In this document: one piece after another, positions 33,545 to 41,944 of the stretch
Layout: every line of letters begins with the position of its first letter
Position numbering within the stretch: position 1 is the first letter of the stretch
DNA from: DATLFA01 sp039915945
Lineage (GTDB): Bacteria; Actinomycetota; Acidimicrobiia; Acidimicrobiales; WLNW01
Direction of reading: 5' to 3'
Assembly (NCBI GenBank): GCA_039915945.1
Contig: JBDSMH010000049.1
Coordinates: forward strand, 1 to 64,000
DNA length: 64,000 nucleotides
Position numbers and translations under genes: made by a program
The notes under the pieces: generated by a model
What the model was told of the DNA's origin: nothing
Seen by the model: only the letters and a program-made list of their open reading frames with translations
Databases searched by the model: none

Positions 33545-33763
33545 GGAGCCTCCCGTGGCTTTGTATCGAGAAGGACGGCTTTGGACCGTGAGTGTATCCG
33601 TGGCCGGGGACAGTCCACGGCCGGTGCCGCTGTTGGGTATCTGTCGGCAGAATTTGCATGGGAGTGAAGCCAACCCGCTCGTGAGGCCGGATACCGCCGA
33701 TCTGGTGCCATCGGGCCTATCGGGGGAGTGCGCCAAAATTCTTTGGGCTGATCCACCGGGCTG

Positions 33764-33769
33764 TATCTT
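33764..33769 (+). promoter_or_regulatory. candidate -10 box for a leaderless polyprenyl synthase transcript
   Basis: tatctt ends six bases before the GTG at 33776, so transcription would begin at or beside the start codon, the usual geometry of leaderless actinobacterial mRNAs. No Shine-Dalgarno precedes the GTG. The only -35-like match (ttgggc, 33743-33748) is spaced at 15 bases, which is short. Confidence 0.35.
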
Positions 33770-33775
33770 CGGTTT

Positions 33776-34771
33776 GTGGCCTCCTCCAATCCGCTCGCGC
33801 TCTCGGCCACGATGACCGAGGACCTGGCAAAGGTCGAGGTCGAACTGCGCCAGGCCGTGATCACCGAGGATCCGTTCCTGACGGAGGTGGCCAGCCATTT
33901 GATCCTGGCCGGGGGCAAACGAATTCGTCCCGGCTTCTGCCTCGTGGCCTCGCTCGCCCAGGACATCGCCGATCGAGCCGTCGCCCACGAGGTCATCATG
34001 GGCGCCGTGTCGGTCGAGCTCGTCCACCTGGGCTCGCTCTACCACGACGACGTAATGGACGACGCCGTGACCCGGCGCACGGTCGAGAGCGTCAACGCCA
34101 AATGGGGCAACCTCAAGGCCATCCTCGCCGGCGACTTCCTCCTGGCGAGGGCATCCGAGATCGCCGCGTCGCTCGGTACCGAGGTGGCCGGCCTGCTGGC
34201 CAACACCATCGCGCGCCTGTGTGAAGGCCAGGTGCGGGAGCTGCGCGATGCCTACAACCTCGGTCGCACCGAGGAGAACTACATCACTTCGATCAACGGC
34301 AAGACCGCGGCGCTGTTGGCCACGGCATGTCGCGTCGGCGCGATCGTGGCCGACCTTCCCCGCCCGATCGTCACGACGCTGACCGACTTCGGCCGCCACT
34401 ACGGCATGGCGTTCCAAGTGGTCGACGACATCCTCGACGTGGTCGCCACCGACGAAGAGCTCGGCAAACCATCGGGCAACGATCTCGTCGAGGGCATCTA
34501 CAACCTCCCCGTGCTGCATGCGCTGCGCTCGCCGGTCGGTGACGAATTGCGCACCCTGCTCGGCGACACGCTCGAGCCCGAGGCCCGTGAGGTCGCCCGC
34601 GCGTTGGTCAAGCGCAGCGGGGCGATCGATTCCGCACTGCAAATCGCGCAGCGCTATGCGGATCAGGCCGCGGCCGCGCTCACTCCGCTCGACGGCACTG
34701 TCGCCGGCCGGTCGCTCGGCGCGGCCGCTGATGACCTCATGGCACGCGTGGCGGCGGCCGCGGCGCGCTGA
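33776..34771 (+). CDS. polyprenyl diphosphate synthase (trans-isoprenyl synthase)
   Basis: Class I all-trans prenyltransferase of 331 residues that extends isoprenoid diphosphates with IPP, probably for the menaquinone side chain. The conserved sequences are LAGGKRIRPGF, the first Asp-rich motif in HLGSLYHDDVMDDAVTRR, KWGNLKAILAGDFLLARA, NGKTAALLATACRVGA, and the second Asp-rich motif FQVVDDILDVVATDEELGKP with GNDLVEGIYNLPVLHAL. The chain-length-determining residues before the first Asp-rich motif are small, consistent with a long product. The product is inferred from family; it could also be a heptaprenyl or octaprenyl synthase. Start is a GTG. Confidence 0.92.
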   Translation: MASSNPLALSATMTEDLAKVEVELRQAVITEDPFLTEVASHLILAGGKRIRPGFCLVASLAQDIADRAVAHEVIMGAVSVELVHLGSLYHDDVMDDAVTRRTVESVNAKWGNLKAILAGDFLLARASEIAASLGTEVAGLLANTIARLCEGQVRELRDAYNLGRTEENYITSINGKTAALLATACRVGAIVADLPRPIVTTLTDFGRHYGMAFQVVDDILDVVATDEELGKPSGNDLVEGIYNLPVLHALRSPVGDELRTLLGDTLEPEAREVARALVKRSGAIDSALQIAQRYADQAAAALTPLDGTVAGRSLGAAADDLMARVAAAAAR

Positions 34772-34779
34772 CGTCCGCC

Positions 34780-35583
34780 GTGGCTCCCGACCGCGCAGAG
34801 CCGCTGCGACAACCAGGGATGTACGCCGACCGGCACGGCACTGGTGCCGCACGGCGCCGCTTCGCCGCGCAATCTGTATCCGACGGAATCATCCACGCCG
34901 AGATGGAAGACGAGATGCACCACTTCCGCATCGAGTTGACCCACGACGGCGAGCGAGTCCTCGATGTCACCGGCACGCCGGTGCGTTGGCCGTGGAGCAC
35001 GTGCTTCGATTCTCCGACCGCGTTGGTCGCGCTAAGCGGCTGCCCGCTCACGGCGCAGGCGTCGTCGATCGGCGCGTACACCAACGTCAAAGAGCAGTGC
35101 ACCCATCAGTTCGATCTCACCGCGTTCGCCATCGCACACGCATGGCGCGTCACGCGCGGCGGAGCACCCGCGCGCGAGTACCTCACGGTCGTTCCGGACT
35201 GGTCTCTGCCACCGTTCGGCGCGTACCTATGGCGCGATCGCGAACCGCTGCTGACGTGGCTCACGGACGGCGCCACCATCCTCGGTCCCGCGCCGTTCGA
35301 CGGCGTGGCGTTGCGCAAGCGCTTCCTCGATTGGTGCGAGACCAATCTCGACGCCGATCTCGCGGAGGCGGCTCAGATGTTGCGCCGCGCCGTATGGATC
35401 TCTCCGGCGCGCTCGCACGATCTCGAAGCGTGCGCCGATGCCCAAGAGAGCAACGTCGGCCACGGTGTCTGCTACACCGCGCAGCCGCAGCGCATCGTCA
35501 TCGCGAAGCGCAGCCGCGGCAGCCTGCGCGACTATTCCAACACGCCACTTGGGCTGCACCAGGATTCGTCTACAGTCGCCTGA
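34780..35583 (+). CDS. DUF2889 family protein
   Basis: Protein of 267 residues matching DUF2889: FRIELTHDGERVLDVTGTPV, RWPWSTCFDSPTALVALSGCPL, and NVKEQCTHQFDLTAFAIAHAW. It has two further cysteines near position 205-230 (EACADAQESNVGHGVCYT). Function is not established; in actinobacteria such genes occur near acyl-CoA or steroid catabolism genes. It starts eight bases after the polyprenyl synthase stop and is followed within 21 bases by an NTF2-like gene, so the three are probably transcribed together. An internal ATG about 19 codons in is an alternative start. Confidence 0.75.
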   Translation: MAPDRAEPLRQPGMYADRHGTGAARRRFAAQSVSDGIIHAEMEDEMHHFRIELTHDGERVLDVTGTPVRWPWSTCFDSPTALVALSGCPLTAQASSIGAYTNVKEQCTHQFDLTAFAIAHAWRVTRGGAPAREYLTVVPDWSLPPFGAYLWRDREPLLTWLTDGATILGPAPFDGVALRKRFLDWCETNLDADLAEAAQMLRRAVWISPARSHDLEACADAQESNVGHGVCYTAQPQRIVIAKRSRGSLRDYSNTPLGLHQDSSTVA

Positions 35584-35603
35584 CCCAAGGCAAGGGAGTC
35601 GTC

Positions 35604-35987
35604 ATGACCGCCACCGCCGCCGCCGTGAAGGCATTGCTCGATCGCTACTGCGAAGCCATGAGCGCCAACCACCGGGAGAAGTGGCTCGACTGCTTTGCCG
35701 ACGACGCGGTGCAAGAAGATCCGGTGGGGGCCACACCCAACATCGGGCGCGACGCCATCGGCAAGTTCTTCGACAGCAATCCGATCGCGGTCCACATCTA
35801 TCAGACGCAAGACCCGCTCGTGATCGGCCGAGAAGTACTGGCGTTCTTCGCCGTCGACGCCGACATGGACGGCACCACGATGCATCTACCGCGCATCGTC
35901 GACCACATCGTGCTAACCGAAGACGGCACCCGCTTCCAACGACTGCGCGCGTTCTTCGACTACGCGGAGCTCGGCCCCAAGGGCTAG
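35604..35987 (+). CDS. NTF2-like/SnoaL-like protein (A)
   Basis: Small cone-shaped alpha+beta protein of 127 residues. Typical features are the long first helices (VKALLDRYCEAMSANHREKWLDCFADDAVQEDPVG) and the strand-rich second half (VIGREVLAFFAVDADM, PRIVDHIVLTEDGTRFQRLRAFFD). This matches steroid delta-isomerase or SnoaL-like families, which bind hydrophobic ligands; whether it is an enzyme cannot be decided. The ATG at 35604 is preceded by aagggagtc, a fair Shine-Dalgarno. It is the last of a three-gene plus-strand group and converges on the 36028 gene. Confidence 0.82.
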   Translation: MTATAAAVKALLDRYCEAMSANHREKWLDCFADDAVQEDPVGATPNIGRDAIGKFFDSNPIAVHIYQTQDPLVIGREVLAFFAVDADMDGTTMHLPRIVDHIVLTEDGTRFQRLRAFFDYAELGPKG

Positions 35988-36007
35988 CCACCAAGGGGAC
36001 GGCCCGG

Positions 36008-36025
36008 GCGGCCCTCAGAGCGGAG
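36008..36025. repeat. third, inverted copy of the ctccgctc-gagggccgc element
   Basis: gcggccctcagagcggag here is the reverse complement of the 14165-14182 core apart from one base (A versus T in the centre). As at 14221, it lies directly beyond the stop of a minus-strand gene. It overlaps the gap between two convergent genes. Confidence 0.7.
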
Positions 36026-36027
36026 AG

Positions 36028-36492
36028 TCAGGGCAGCACCACGCCGCTCGGGCGCACCGCATCGTGGAAGACCTGTTGCGCCGCCAGGCCCGTGCCACTC
36101 GTGGCGCCCACGTCGAGCCGCATCCGATGGGCGATGGCGAATGTGTGGTCCAACTCGCCCAGGTCGATGGCGATGTGTGTCGCGTCATTCGAAACGCGAC
36201 CGGTGGCCGACGCAATCACGGCACCCGTGAGATCGGGCGCGATGTCGACCAAGGTCGCGGCGAATTCGGCATCGGGTGCCGACGACGCGCCGTAGAGCTC
36301 GACTACGACCGGCCCGCGCACCACCAGTGGCGCGATGAAGACGGGTGACGAGTACCGCAACGACTCGGCATTGGGCGCGCCGCAGTTGAACGAATCGACG
36401 GACTCCATCGTCGCGGCCACCGTCGACAAAGAGCCGTCGCTCGGCCGATGGTGCGCGCCGCCACCGGAATGTAGGTACCAGCGTGCAATCAT
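36028..36492 (-). CDS. orphan C-terminal domain of X-Pro dipeptidyl-peptidase/CocE-type hydrolase
   Basis: A 154-residue protein that corresponds only to the C-terminal beta-sandwich of S15 peptidases and CocE esterases: RWYLHSGGGAHH at the start, ESLRYSSPVFIAPLVVRGPV, SSAPDAEFAATLVDIAPDL, ATHIAIDLGELDHTFAIAHR and RLDVGATSG. The catalytic alpha/beta hydrolase domain is missing. The ATG at 36492 overlaps the stop of the upstream NTF2-like gene (ATGA), so no room exists for the lost part. Either the remnant of a deletion whose start is now supplied by the neighbour, or a stand-alone domain with its own role. Start and family call are firm; function unknown. Confidence 0.68.
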   Translation of the reverse strand: MIARWYLHSGGGAHHRPSDGSLSTVAATMESVDSFNCGAPNAESLRYSSPVFIAPLVVRGPVVVELYGASSAPDAEFAATLVDIAPDLTGAVIASATGRVSNDATHIAIDLGELDHTFAIAHRMRLDVGATSGTGLAAQQVFHDAVRPSGVVLP

Positions 36493-36911
36493 CAGCCGAA
36501 GGCGATGGCGCGGGTCTTGATGCGCCACAGACCGTCGCTGCCGCGCTCGAACGTGTCGTGGTAGTGCCCCATGAGTTGGATCGTGGGTTCAGTGGTCGTG
36601 TTGCCGTAGAAGATCCAGTAGGAATCGGAAGTGGCCACGTCGCTGCCGTCGGTCTCGACGGCGATGGTCGTGATCACATGGCGCGAATTCGAACCCGGCC
36701 CCGTCTGTTTGATCTCGCGCCGGCCGAGCCAACCGACCTTGATGTCGGCGCGGCCCTTGCGCGGGGCACCCGGCATCAGCCAATCGGCCTCTTCGGTGAA
36801 GATCTCGGTGTACTCGTCAGGATCAGTGCCCATGTCGGCCAAGTGCGCGACGCGGGCGATCGTGTTGCGGATCGCGAGTTCGTCGGCGATGCGAGTGTCG
36901 GTGATGGTCAT
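36492..36911 (-). CDS. NTF2-like/SnoaL-like protein (B)
   Basis: NTF2-fold protein of 139 residues of the SnoaL_4/ring-hydroxylating-dioxygenase-beta-like type. IADELAIRNTIARVAHLADMGT starts the fold, then YTEIFTEEADWLMPGAPRKG, SRHVITTIAVETDGSDVATS and GHYHDTFERGSDGLWRIKTR, which ends as in these families. A His and Asp are present at positions that are catalytic in scytalone dehydratase relatives, but activity is not proven. The stop overlaps the start of the orphan CocE domain. Upstream on the same strand is a broken SDR, so this may be part of a former catabolic operon. Confidence 0.82.
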   Translation of the reverse strand: MTITDTRIADELAIRNTIARVAHLADMGTDPDEYTEIFTEEADWLMPGAPRKGRADIKVGWLGRREIKQTGPGSNSRHVITTIAVETDGSDVATSDSYWIFYGNTTTEPTIQLMGHYHDTFERGSDGLWRIKTRAIAFG

Positions 36912-36959
36912 GGGAGTCCCCTTGTCGGCAGCGTGATCGAGGTGATCGTAGCCACGGCT

Positions 36960-37810
36960 TCACTCGGCTTCGATCGGTCGGTTCGTCCAGACCTGGCCCG
37001 GCCGGTTGCTGGTGGGGAACCAACCGCCCGCGGCACCGGTACCACCGTCGGTCGGGATGGTGTGGCCCGTGATGAAACGGAAAGGTCCGACGCCAGGAAC
37101 AGCATCACGCGCGCCTGATCGTCGGGCACGCCCATTCAACCGACGGGAACCCAGATCGGCCACAGGTGTTCCTGCTCGGGCGGCACGAACTTGCTGTAGG
37201 GCACTTGGATCGATTCGGTGACGTCGGGGCCGACGCCGTTGACCCGCACGCCGTGGATCCCCGCTTGCACACCGACCGACTTGGTGAACTGCACGACGGC
37301 AGCCTTGATCGCGCCGTAGACGGGATCGAGTGGATAGCCGCGCAGACCTTCGACGGACGACACGTTGATGATCGACCCCGCATGCCGTTCGATCATCGAC
37401 GGCAGGAAAAGGTGCGTCATCCGCAGCACGTGGAGGTAGTTGATCTCGTAGATCGCCTGCCAGTGATCCTCGGTTGTGTCCTCGAATGCCTCATGGAACT
37501 TGACGTAGTGACCGACGTTGTTCACCAACACGTCGAGACGTCCGTGGTCGGCGAGCACCTGATCCCTCAATGACTGCAGCGACGCCGCGTCGCGCACGTC
37601 GAGCACGTGGCCTTCGCTGCTGCCACCCGACTGGTTGATCTCGTCGACGACGCCCGGCGTGCGGCGCTCGCTGTTGTCGACGACGATCACGTGCGCGCCA
37701 TGCCGTGCGAAGAGCCGAGCGGTCGCGGCGCCGATCGCACCCGCACCGCCGGTGATCAGCGCGACCCGATCGGTGAGAAGTGCGCCGGGCCCGTCGTTGT
37801 AGTCGTCCAT
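36960..37810 (-). pseudogene. SDR-family oxidoreductase, interrupted by a stop and a frameshift
   Basis: The first 224 codons encode a normal short-chain dehydrogenase: VALITGGAGAIGAATARLFA, LVNNVGHYVKFHEAF, INVSSVEG, and YGAIKAAVVQFTKSVG with the Tyr/Lys pair. At 37136-37138 a TGA stands where the conserved GRMG has Arg (CGA to TGA would be one transition). The same frame continues MGVPDDQARVMLFLASDLS, then must shift by one base near 37075-37085 to read FITGHTIPTDGGTGAAGGW, ending at 36960. Two independent lesions make sequencing error less likely than decay. Lies upstream of the NTF2-like and CocE-domain genes. Confidence 0.8.
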
Positions 37811-37845
37811 GCGGCGGGAAACTACTCTTCGGGTAACGTGGCGGC

Positions 37846-38778
37846 ATGGGGATCACGGTCACGCCGACCGGAGCCACGCTGGGGGCCTACGTCACCGGCG
37901 TCGCCTTGCGGTCGATCGACGATGAACAGTGGGGTGCGGTCGAAGAGGCCTGGCACGAGTACGGAGTGCTCGTCTTCCCCGAGCAACATCTCACGCACGA
38001 CGAACAGGTCGCGTTCAGCACCCGTGTCGGCTCGCTCGAACGGCTGGCCGAGTCGAACACCACGACGCGACGCATCGACATCTCCCGCATCTCCAACGTG
38101 ACGCCGGATGGCGTCGTGGTGTCCGATCAGCGCGCGCCCAACATCCGCATGATCATCGGCAACATGGCCTGGCACAGCGACAGCTCGTTTCGGCCCGTGC
38201 CGGCAAAGGCATCGCTGCTATCCGCGCACGTGCTTCCTTCGCACGGCGGAGAGACCGAGTTTGCCGACATGCGGGCGGCCTACGACGCGTTGGACGAAGA
38301 GTGCAAGCAACAACTCGAAGGACTGCTCGGCACGCATTCGTACGCGTACTCACAGGGCAAGGTCGGTGGCCTCGAAGAGGTCTTCACCCCCGAAGCGCGT
38401 GCGCGCATGGTGGATATCGAGCATCCCATCGTGCGCACCCACGCCGATACCGGGCGCAAGTCGCTGTTCATCGGCCGCCACGTGTACCGCATCACGGGCA
38501 TGACCGACGACGACGCCCAAGCGATGCTCGAGCGATTGATCGCGTGGGCCTGCCAGCCGCCGCGTGTGTTCAAACACCGCTGGACCGTCGGTGACATCGT
38601 GATGTGGGACAACCGCTGCGTATTGCACCGCGCGCATCCGTGGGACATGCACGAGCCGCGCGTGATGTGGCACACCCGCGTCGCCGGCGACGGTGTCAAC
38701 AACGAGTTCGCACTACCTAGCGCGGCTCCGCCGCAACGGATTGGTGCGGCTTCGCCGCACGCGCAAGTGCGCTCATAG
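37846..38778 (+). CDS. TauD/TfdA-family 2-oxoglutarate/Fe(II) dioxygenase
   Basis: Non-heme iron dioxygenase of 310 residues. Iron ligands are in AWHSDSSFRPVPAKASLL (His-x-Asp) and in the distal VLHRAHPWD (His); the 2-oxoglutarate Arg lies in RVMWHTRVAGD. The N-terminal TPTGATLGAYVTGVALRSI and EYGVLVFPEQHLTHDEQVAF are characteristic. Substrate is unknown; taurine, aryloxyalkanoates and alkyl sulfates are family possibilities. The last 20 codons are encoded by two GC hairpins (38722-38734 and 38744-38760), so the C-terminal tail is probably an extension by readthrough into a repeat. It is divergent from the SDR pseudogene. Confidence 0.88.
   Translation: MGITVTPTGATLGAYVTGVALRSIDDEQWGAVEEAWHEYGVLVFPEQHLTHDEQVAFSTRVGSLERLAESNTTTRRIDISRISNVTPDGVVVSDQRAPNIRMIIGNMAWHSDSSFRPVPAKASLLSAHVLPSHGGETEFADMRAAYDALDEECKQQLEGLLGTHSYAYSQGKVGGLEEVFTPEARARMVDIEHPIVRTHADTGRKSLFIGRHVYRITGMTDDDAQAMLERLIAWACQPPRVFKHRWTVGDIVMWDNRCVLHRAHPWDMHEPRVMWHTRVAGDGVNNEFALPSAAPPQRIGAASPHAQVRS
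38722..38760 (+). repeat. pair of GC-rich hairpins at the 3' end of the dioxygenase gene
   Basis: gcggc-tcc-gccgc (38722-38734) and gtgcggc-ttc-gccgcac (38744-38760) are two perfect stem-loops ten bases apart with three-base loops. They lie inside the final codons of the TauD-like gene and resemble REP-type elements; a role in 3' mRNA stability is possible. Confidence 0.75.
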
Positions 38779-38782
38779 TCTC

Positions 38783-38819
38783 GTAGTCCAATAGCACGTC
38801 CACCGTGCTTTTCGACTAC
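38783..38819 (+). terminator. interrupted palindrome after the TauD-like gene
   Basis: gtagtc-caat-agcacg-tccac-cgtgct-tttc-gactac: two nested perfect stems (agcacg/cgtgct around a five-base loop, and gtagtc/gactac outside a four-base internal loop). It starts four bases after the dioxygenase stop and includes tttt after the inner stem, so it can act as an intrinsic terminator. The region from 38820 to 38948 holds no gene that I can support. Confidence 0.6.
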
Positions 38820-38948
38820 CAGAGTGAAACAGCGCGGCTTCGGCGCGCCATCTACGGTGCGCCCACCTTCCTAGAGCAGTTTCCCGCATATTCGGTGACA
38901 ACTGCGCCGAGAACATCGGGACGCCTCAGAAGGCGCCGCGTCGCGATC

Positions 38949-39740
38949 TCAGCGAGGGGCGAGACGCAACCCGGCGTCGAGACGAATGACTTCGCCGTTG
39001 AAGTACGTGTTCTCCATCAACTGCGCGACGAGGCTCGCCACGTCGGCGGGCACGCCCACGCGCTTCGGGAACACATTGTTTTCCGCCAACCGGTCGATGA
39101 AGTCGCGCGACAGCCCTGCGAGCAAGGGTGTGTCCATGGTGCCCGGGCAGATGCACATCACGCGAATGCCGAGTTGCCCGAGATCTCGGGCGAGGGGCAG
39201 CGTCATCGCGAGCACGCCGCCCTTCGACGAACCGTAGGCCGCCTGCCCGACCTGACCCTCGTAGCCGGCGATCGAGGCAATGTTGACGATCAGGCCCCGC
39301 TCACCGTCGTCGCCGGGCTCGTTTTTGGCCATGGCCCCCGCAACATTGCGGATCATGTCGAACATGCCGACGAGGTTGATGTCGATGTGCTTGCGGAAGA
39401 GGTCGAGCGAATGCAGAACGCCGTCGCGACCGACGATGCGCGCGCCGATGCTGACGCCGGCGCACGACACCAACAGGTCGATGCGGCCGAACGCGTCGAG
39501 CGCAGCGGCGACGACGGCTTCGACCATCGCCGGTTGCGTGACATCGCACGGGACGAACCGCACGTTGGGCCCGAGTTGCTGCGCGACTTCGCCGCCGGCA
39601 GAGCTCTCGAGATCGGCGATGACCGCGCGGCCGCCCCGCGCCACGAGCAGCTCGACGACGCCCCGACCGATACCCGACGCGCCGCCGGTCACTACTGCTA
39701 CTGCGCCCGAGGGTTTCACGTCAGCTGTCGCCTGCGGCAA
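38949..39740 (-). CDS. SDR-family oxidoreductase (3-hydroxyacyl-CoA dehydrogenase type II-like)
   Basis: NAD-dependent short-chain dehydrogenase of 263 residues. Cofactor loop VAVVTGGASGIGRGVVELLV, Asp in VIADLESS that favours NAD, CAGVSIG, IVNIASIAGYEGQVGQAA and the active-site AAYGSSKGGVLAMTLPLARDL. The latter block and the ending IRVMCICPGTMDTPLL resemble human HSD17B10-type hydroxyacyl-CoA dehydrogenases, so acyl-CoA beta-oxidation is plausible. Its start codon lies within the 3' end of lysS (20-base overlap), so it may be transcribed from the lysS operon. Substrate not proven. Confidence 0.88.
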   Translation of the reverse strand: MPQATADVKPSGAVAVVTGGASGIGRGVVELLVARGGRAVIADLESSAGGEVAQQLGPNVRFVPCDVTQPAMVEAVVAAALDAFGRIDLLVSCAGVSIGARIVGRDGVLHSLDLFRKHIDINLVGMFDMIRNVAGAMAKNEPGDDGERGLIVNIASIAGYEGQVGQAAYGSSKGGVLAMTLPLARDLGQLGIRVMCICPGTMDTPLLAGLSRDFIDRLAENNVFPKRVGVPADVASLVAQLMENTYFNGEVIRLDAGLRLAPR

Positions 39741-41136
39741 CTTCGGGACGAAGGGTCGGGAACAAGATGACGTCGCGAATGCTCGTCGTGTCGGTGAGCA
39801 ACATCACCAGACGATCGACGCCGATGCCGAGACCGCCGGTGGGCGGCAGCCCGTACTCGAGTGCACGGATGTAATCCTCGTCGATCGCCATGGCCTCGTC
39901 GTCACCTGACTCTCGTTGGTCGGCCTGGTGCTCCATGCGCGACCGTTGCTCGACAGGATCGGTGAGCTCACTGAACGCGTTGCACAACTCGCGTCCGGCA
40001 ACGATCCCTTCGAACCGCTCGACCATGCCGGGAATCTCGCGGTGATCGCGCGCCAGCGGCGACACTTCGGTCGGATAGTCGAGCACGAACACGGGCCCCC
40101 ACAGCGCGTGCTCGGTTGTCTTCTCGTAGATCTCGAGAATGAGCTTACCCGGACCCCACTCGGCCTTGACTTGGATCTCGAACTCGCGTGCCATGTCGCG
40201 CAACCGGTCGACGGGCATGCGCACGTCGACCTCTACACCGGCGTGCTCGCGCACCAACTCGGTCAATGTGGCCCGTCGCCACGGCGGAGTCAGGTCGAGC
40301 TCGCGCCCGCCGTAGCTGAGCACCGTGGTCCCACACACCTCGAGCGCGAGATGGGCCACCAGATCTTCGACAAGGCGCATCATGTCGGTGTAGTCGGCGT
40401 ACGCCTGATAGAGCTCGAGCATCGTGAACTCGGGATTGTGGCGCGGCGACAGACCTTCGTTGCGAAAAACGCGGCCGATCTCGAACACGCGCTCGAAGCC
40501 GCCCACGATCAAACGCTTGAGGTAGAGCTCGGGCGCGATACGCAGGAAGAGCTGCATGTCGAGCGCGTTGTGGTGCGTGACGAACGGCTTCGCCAGCGCA
40601 CCGCCCGGGATCGGATGGAAAATCGGTGTCTCGACTTCGACGAAGTCACGCGCTTCGAGCCAATGCCGCGTCGACGACACGATGCGGCTGCGCGCTCGAA
40701 ACGCGCGCCTCGCTTCGTCGGTGACCCAGAGGTCGACGTAACGCTGGCGGAATCGCATGTCGACATCGCTGATGCCGTGCCACTTGTCGGGAAACGGGCG
40801 GCGGGCCTCGGCCAGCACGCACCAGGACGTGACCTTGACCGACAACTCGCCCTTCTTGGTCTTGACGACCTCGCCGGTCGCACCGACCCAATCGCCCAAT
40901 GAAAGTTTCTTGAACGCGTCGAACTCGCCGGTCCAGCTGGGGTTGGCGAACAACTGGATGCGTCCGGTCGCGTCTTGCAGCACACCGAACACCATCTTGC
41001 CCTGATCGCGCCGCAACATCAGACGGCCGGCGAGTGTGACGATGACGCCGGTTTCGCCACCGTCGTCGATCGTGGAGTACTGCTCGACGATCGGCGCGAT
41101 CGAGTGCGTCGTCTCGAATCGGTAGGGAACGCTCAT
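39721..41136 (-). CDS. lysS: lysyl-tRNA synthetase, class II
   Basis: Charges tRNA-Lys. The 471 residues have the OB-fold anticodon domain (VTLAGRLMLRRDQGKMVFGVLQD) and the class II catalytic core: motif 1 near FVEVETPIFHPIPGGALAKPF, motif 2 in VFRNEGLSPRHNPEFTMLE, and motif 3 in LPPTGGLGIGVDRLVMLLT. The size is about 20-30 residues shorter than the typical bacterial enzyme because the N-terminus begins close to the OB fold. The ATG at 41136 overlaps the coaX stop (ATGA), so it is coupled to the pantothenate kinase gene, as in mycobacteria. Confidence 0.96.
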   Translation of the reverse strand: MSVPYRFETTHSIAPIVEQYSTIDDGGETGVIVTLAGRLMLRRDQGKMVFGVLQDATGRIQLFANPSWTGEFDAFKKLSLGDWVGATGEVVKTKKGELSVKVTSWCVLAEARRPFPDKWHGISDVDMRFRQRYVDLWVTDEARRAFRARSRIVSSTRHWLEARDFVEVETPIFHPIPGGALAKPFVTHHNALDMQLFLRIAPELYLKRLIVGGFERVFEIGRVFRNEGLSPRHNPEFTMLELYQAYADYTDMMRLVEDLVAHLALEVCGTTVLSYGGRELDLTPPWRRATLTELVREHAGVEVDVRMPVDRLRDMAREFEIQVKAEWGPGKLILEIYEKTTEHALWGPVFVLDYPTEVSPLARDHREIPGMVERFEGIVAGRELCNAFSELTDPVEQRSRMEHQADQRESGDDEAMAIDEDYIRALEYGLPPTGGLGIGVDRLVMLLTDTTSIRDVILFPTLRPEVAAGDS

Positions 41137-41930
41137 GCTGCCCTGTTCTTGTGGTACACGAGGCGCAGCCCGTGCAGTGTCAAGAAGGGCTCCTCGTGCT
41201 GAATGGTTTCGGACACCGGGGCGACGATATGGGCCAGACCGCCGGTCGCCACCACCGTGCACTCATCGAGCTCTTTTTGGAAGCGGCGCACCATGCCGTC
41301 GATGAGCGATGCAAACCCGTACAAGATGCCCGACTGCAGCGACTCTACGGTGTTCTTCCCGATGACATTGCGGGGTTCGATGAGCTCGACGGCGCGCAGC
41401 GCGGCGGCCCGACCGAACAGCGCGTCCATCGAGATCTCGATGCCGGGAGCGATGGCTCCGCCGACGAATTCGCCGTTGGCCGAGATGATGTCGAAGTTGG
41501 TACCGGTGCCGAAGTCGACCACGATCGTCGGCCCACCGTAGAGATCGAATGCAGCAACCGAGTTGGCGATGCGATCGGCGCCAACCTCCTTGGGGTTGTC
41601 GTAGAGAATCGGCATGCCGGTCTTGACGCCGGGCTCGATCACGATCGGTGCCCAATCGAAGTAGCGGCTCACCATCATGCGCAGATTCATCAACACGCGC
41701 GGCACGCCGGAACAGATCGCGACGCCGGTCACTTCCTCGTCCATGTCGTAGCCCACCGTGTCGAGGAAGTTGCGAATGAGCACCGCGTACTCGTCGGACG
41801 TGCGTTCCGCTTCGGTGGACAACCGCCAATGCTCGATGAGGCCTTCGCCGGCGCCCGCTTTGGTCGACACCGCGTCCGCGTACAGACCGATGACGGTGTT
41901 CGTGTTGCCGGCATCCAATGTGAGCAGCAT
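41133..41930 (-). CDS. coaX: type III pantothenate kinase
   Basis: First step of CoA synthesis from pantothenate; the type III enzyme is not feedback-inhibited by CoA. The 265 residues match CoaX: MLLTLDAGNTNTVIGLY (phosphate loop), VGADRIANSVAAFDLYGGP, VVDFGTGTNFDIISANGEFVGGAIAPG, and TVVATGGLAHIVAP. The ATG at 41930 is set by the conserved N-terminus; the frame upstream is non-conserved. The gene order nadC-coaX-lysS and the ATGA overlap suggest a single transcript linking NAD, CoA and tRNA charging. Confidence 0.95.
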   Translation of the reverse strand: MLLTLDAGNTNTVIGLYADAVSTKAGAGEGLIEHWRLSTEAERTSDEYAVLIRNFLDTVGYDMDEEVTGVAICSGVPRVLMNLRMMVSRYFDWAPIVIEPGVKTGMPILYDNPKEVGADRIANSVAAFDLYGGPTIVVDFGTGTNFDIISANGEFVGGAIAPGIEISMDALFGRAAALRAVELIEPRNVIGKNTVESLQSGILYGFASLIDGMVRRFQKELDECTVVATGGLAHIVAPVSETIQHEEPFLTLHGLRLVYHKNRAA

Positions 41931-41944
41931 CGCGTCCCAGTCCC

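Noticed and set aside
33545..34852. Extension of the clpC frame upstream to 34852
   Set aside because: The extra 436 codons lie antisense to the polyprenyl synthase; the GTG at 33544 has a good Shine-Dalgarno and a family-typical N-terminus.
37136..37138. TGA in the SDR gene as selenocysteine
   Set aside because: The site is a conserved Arg in the family and a second frameshift follows; no SelC or SECIS-like hairpin was noticed.
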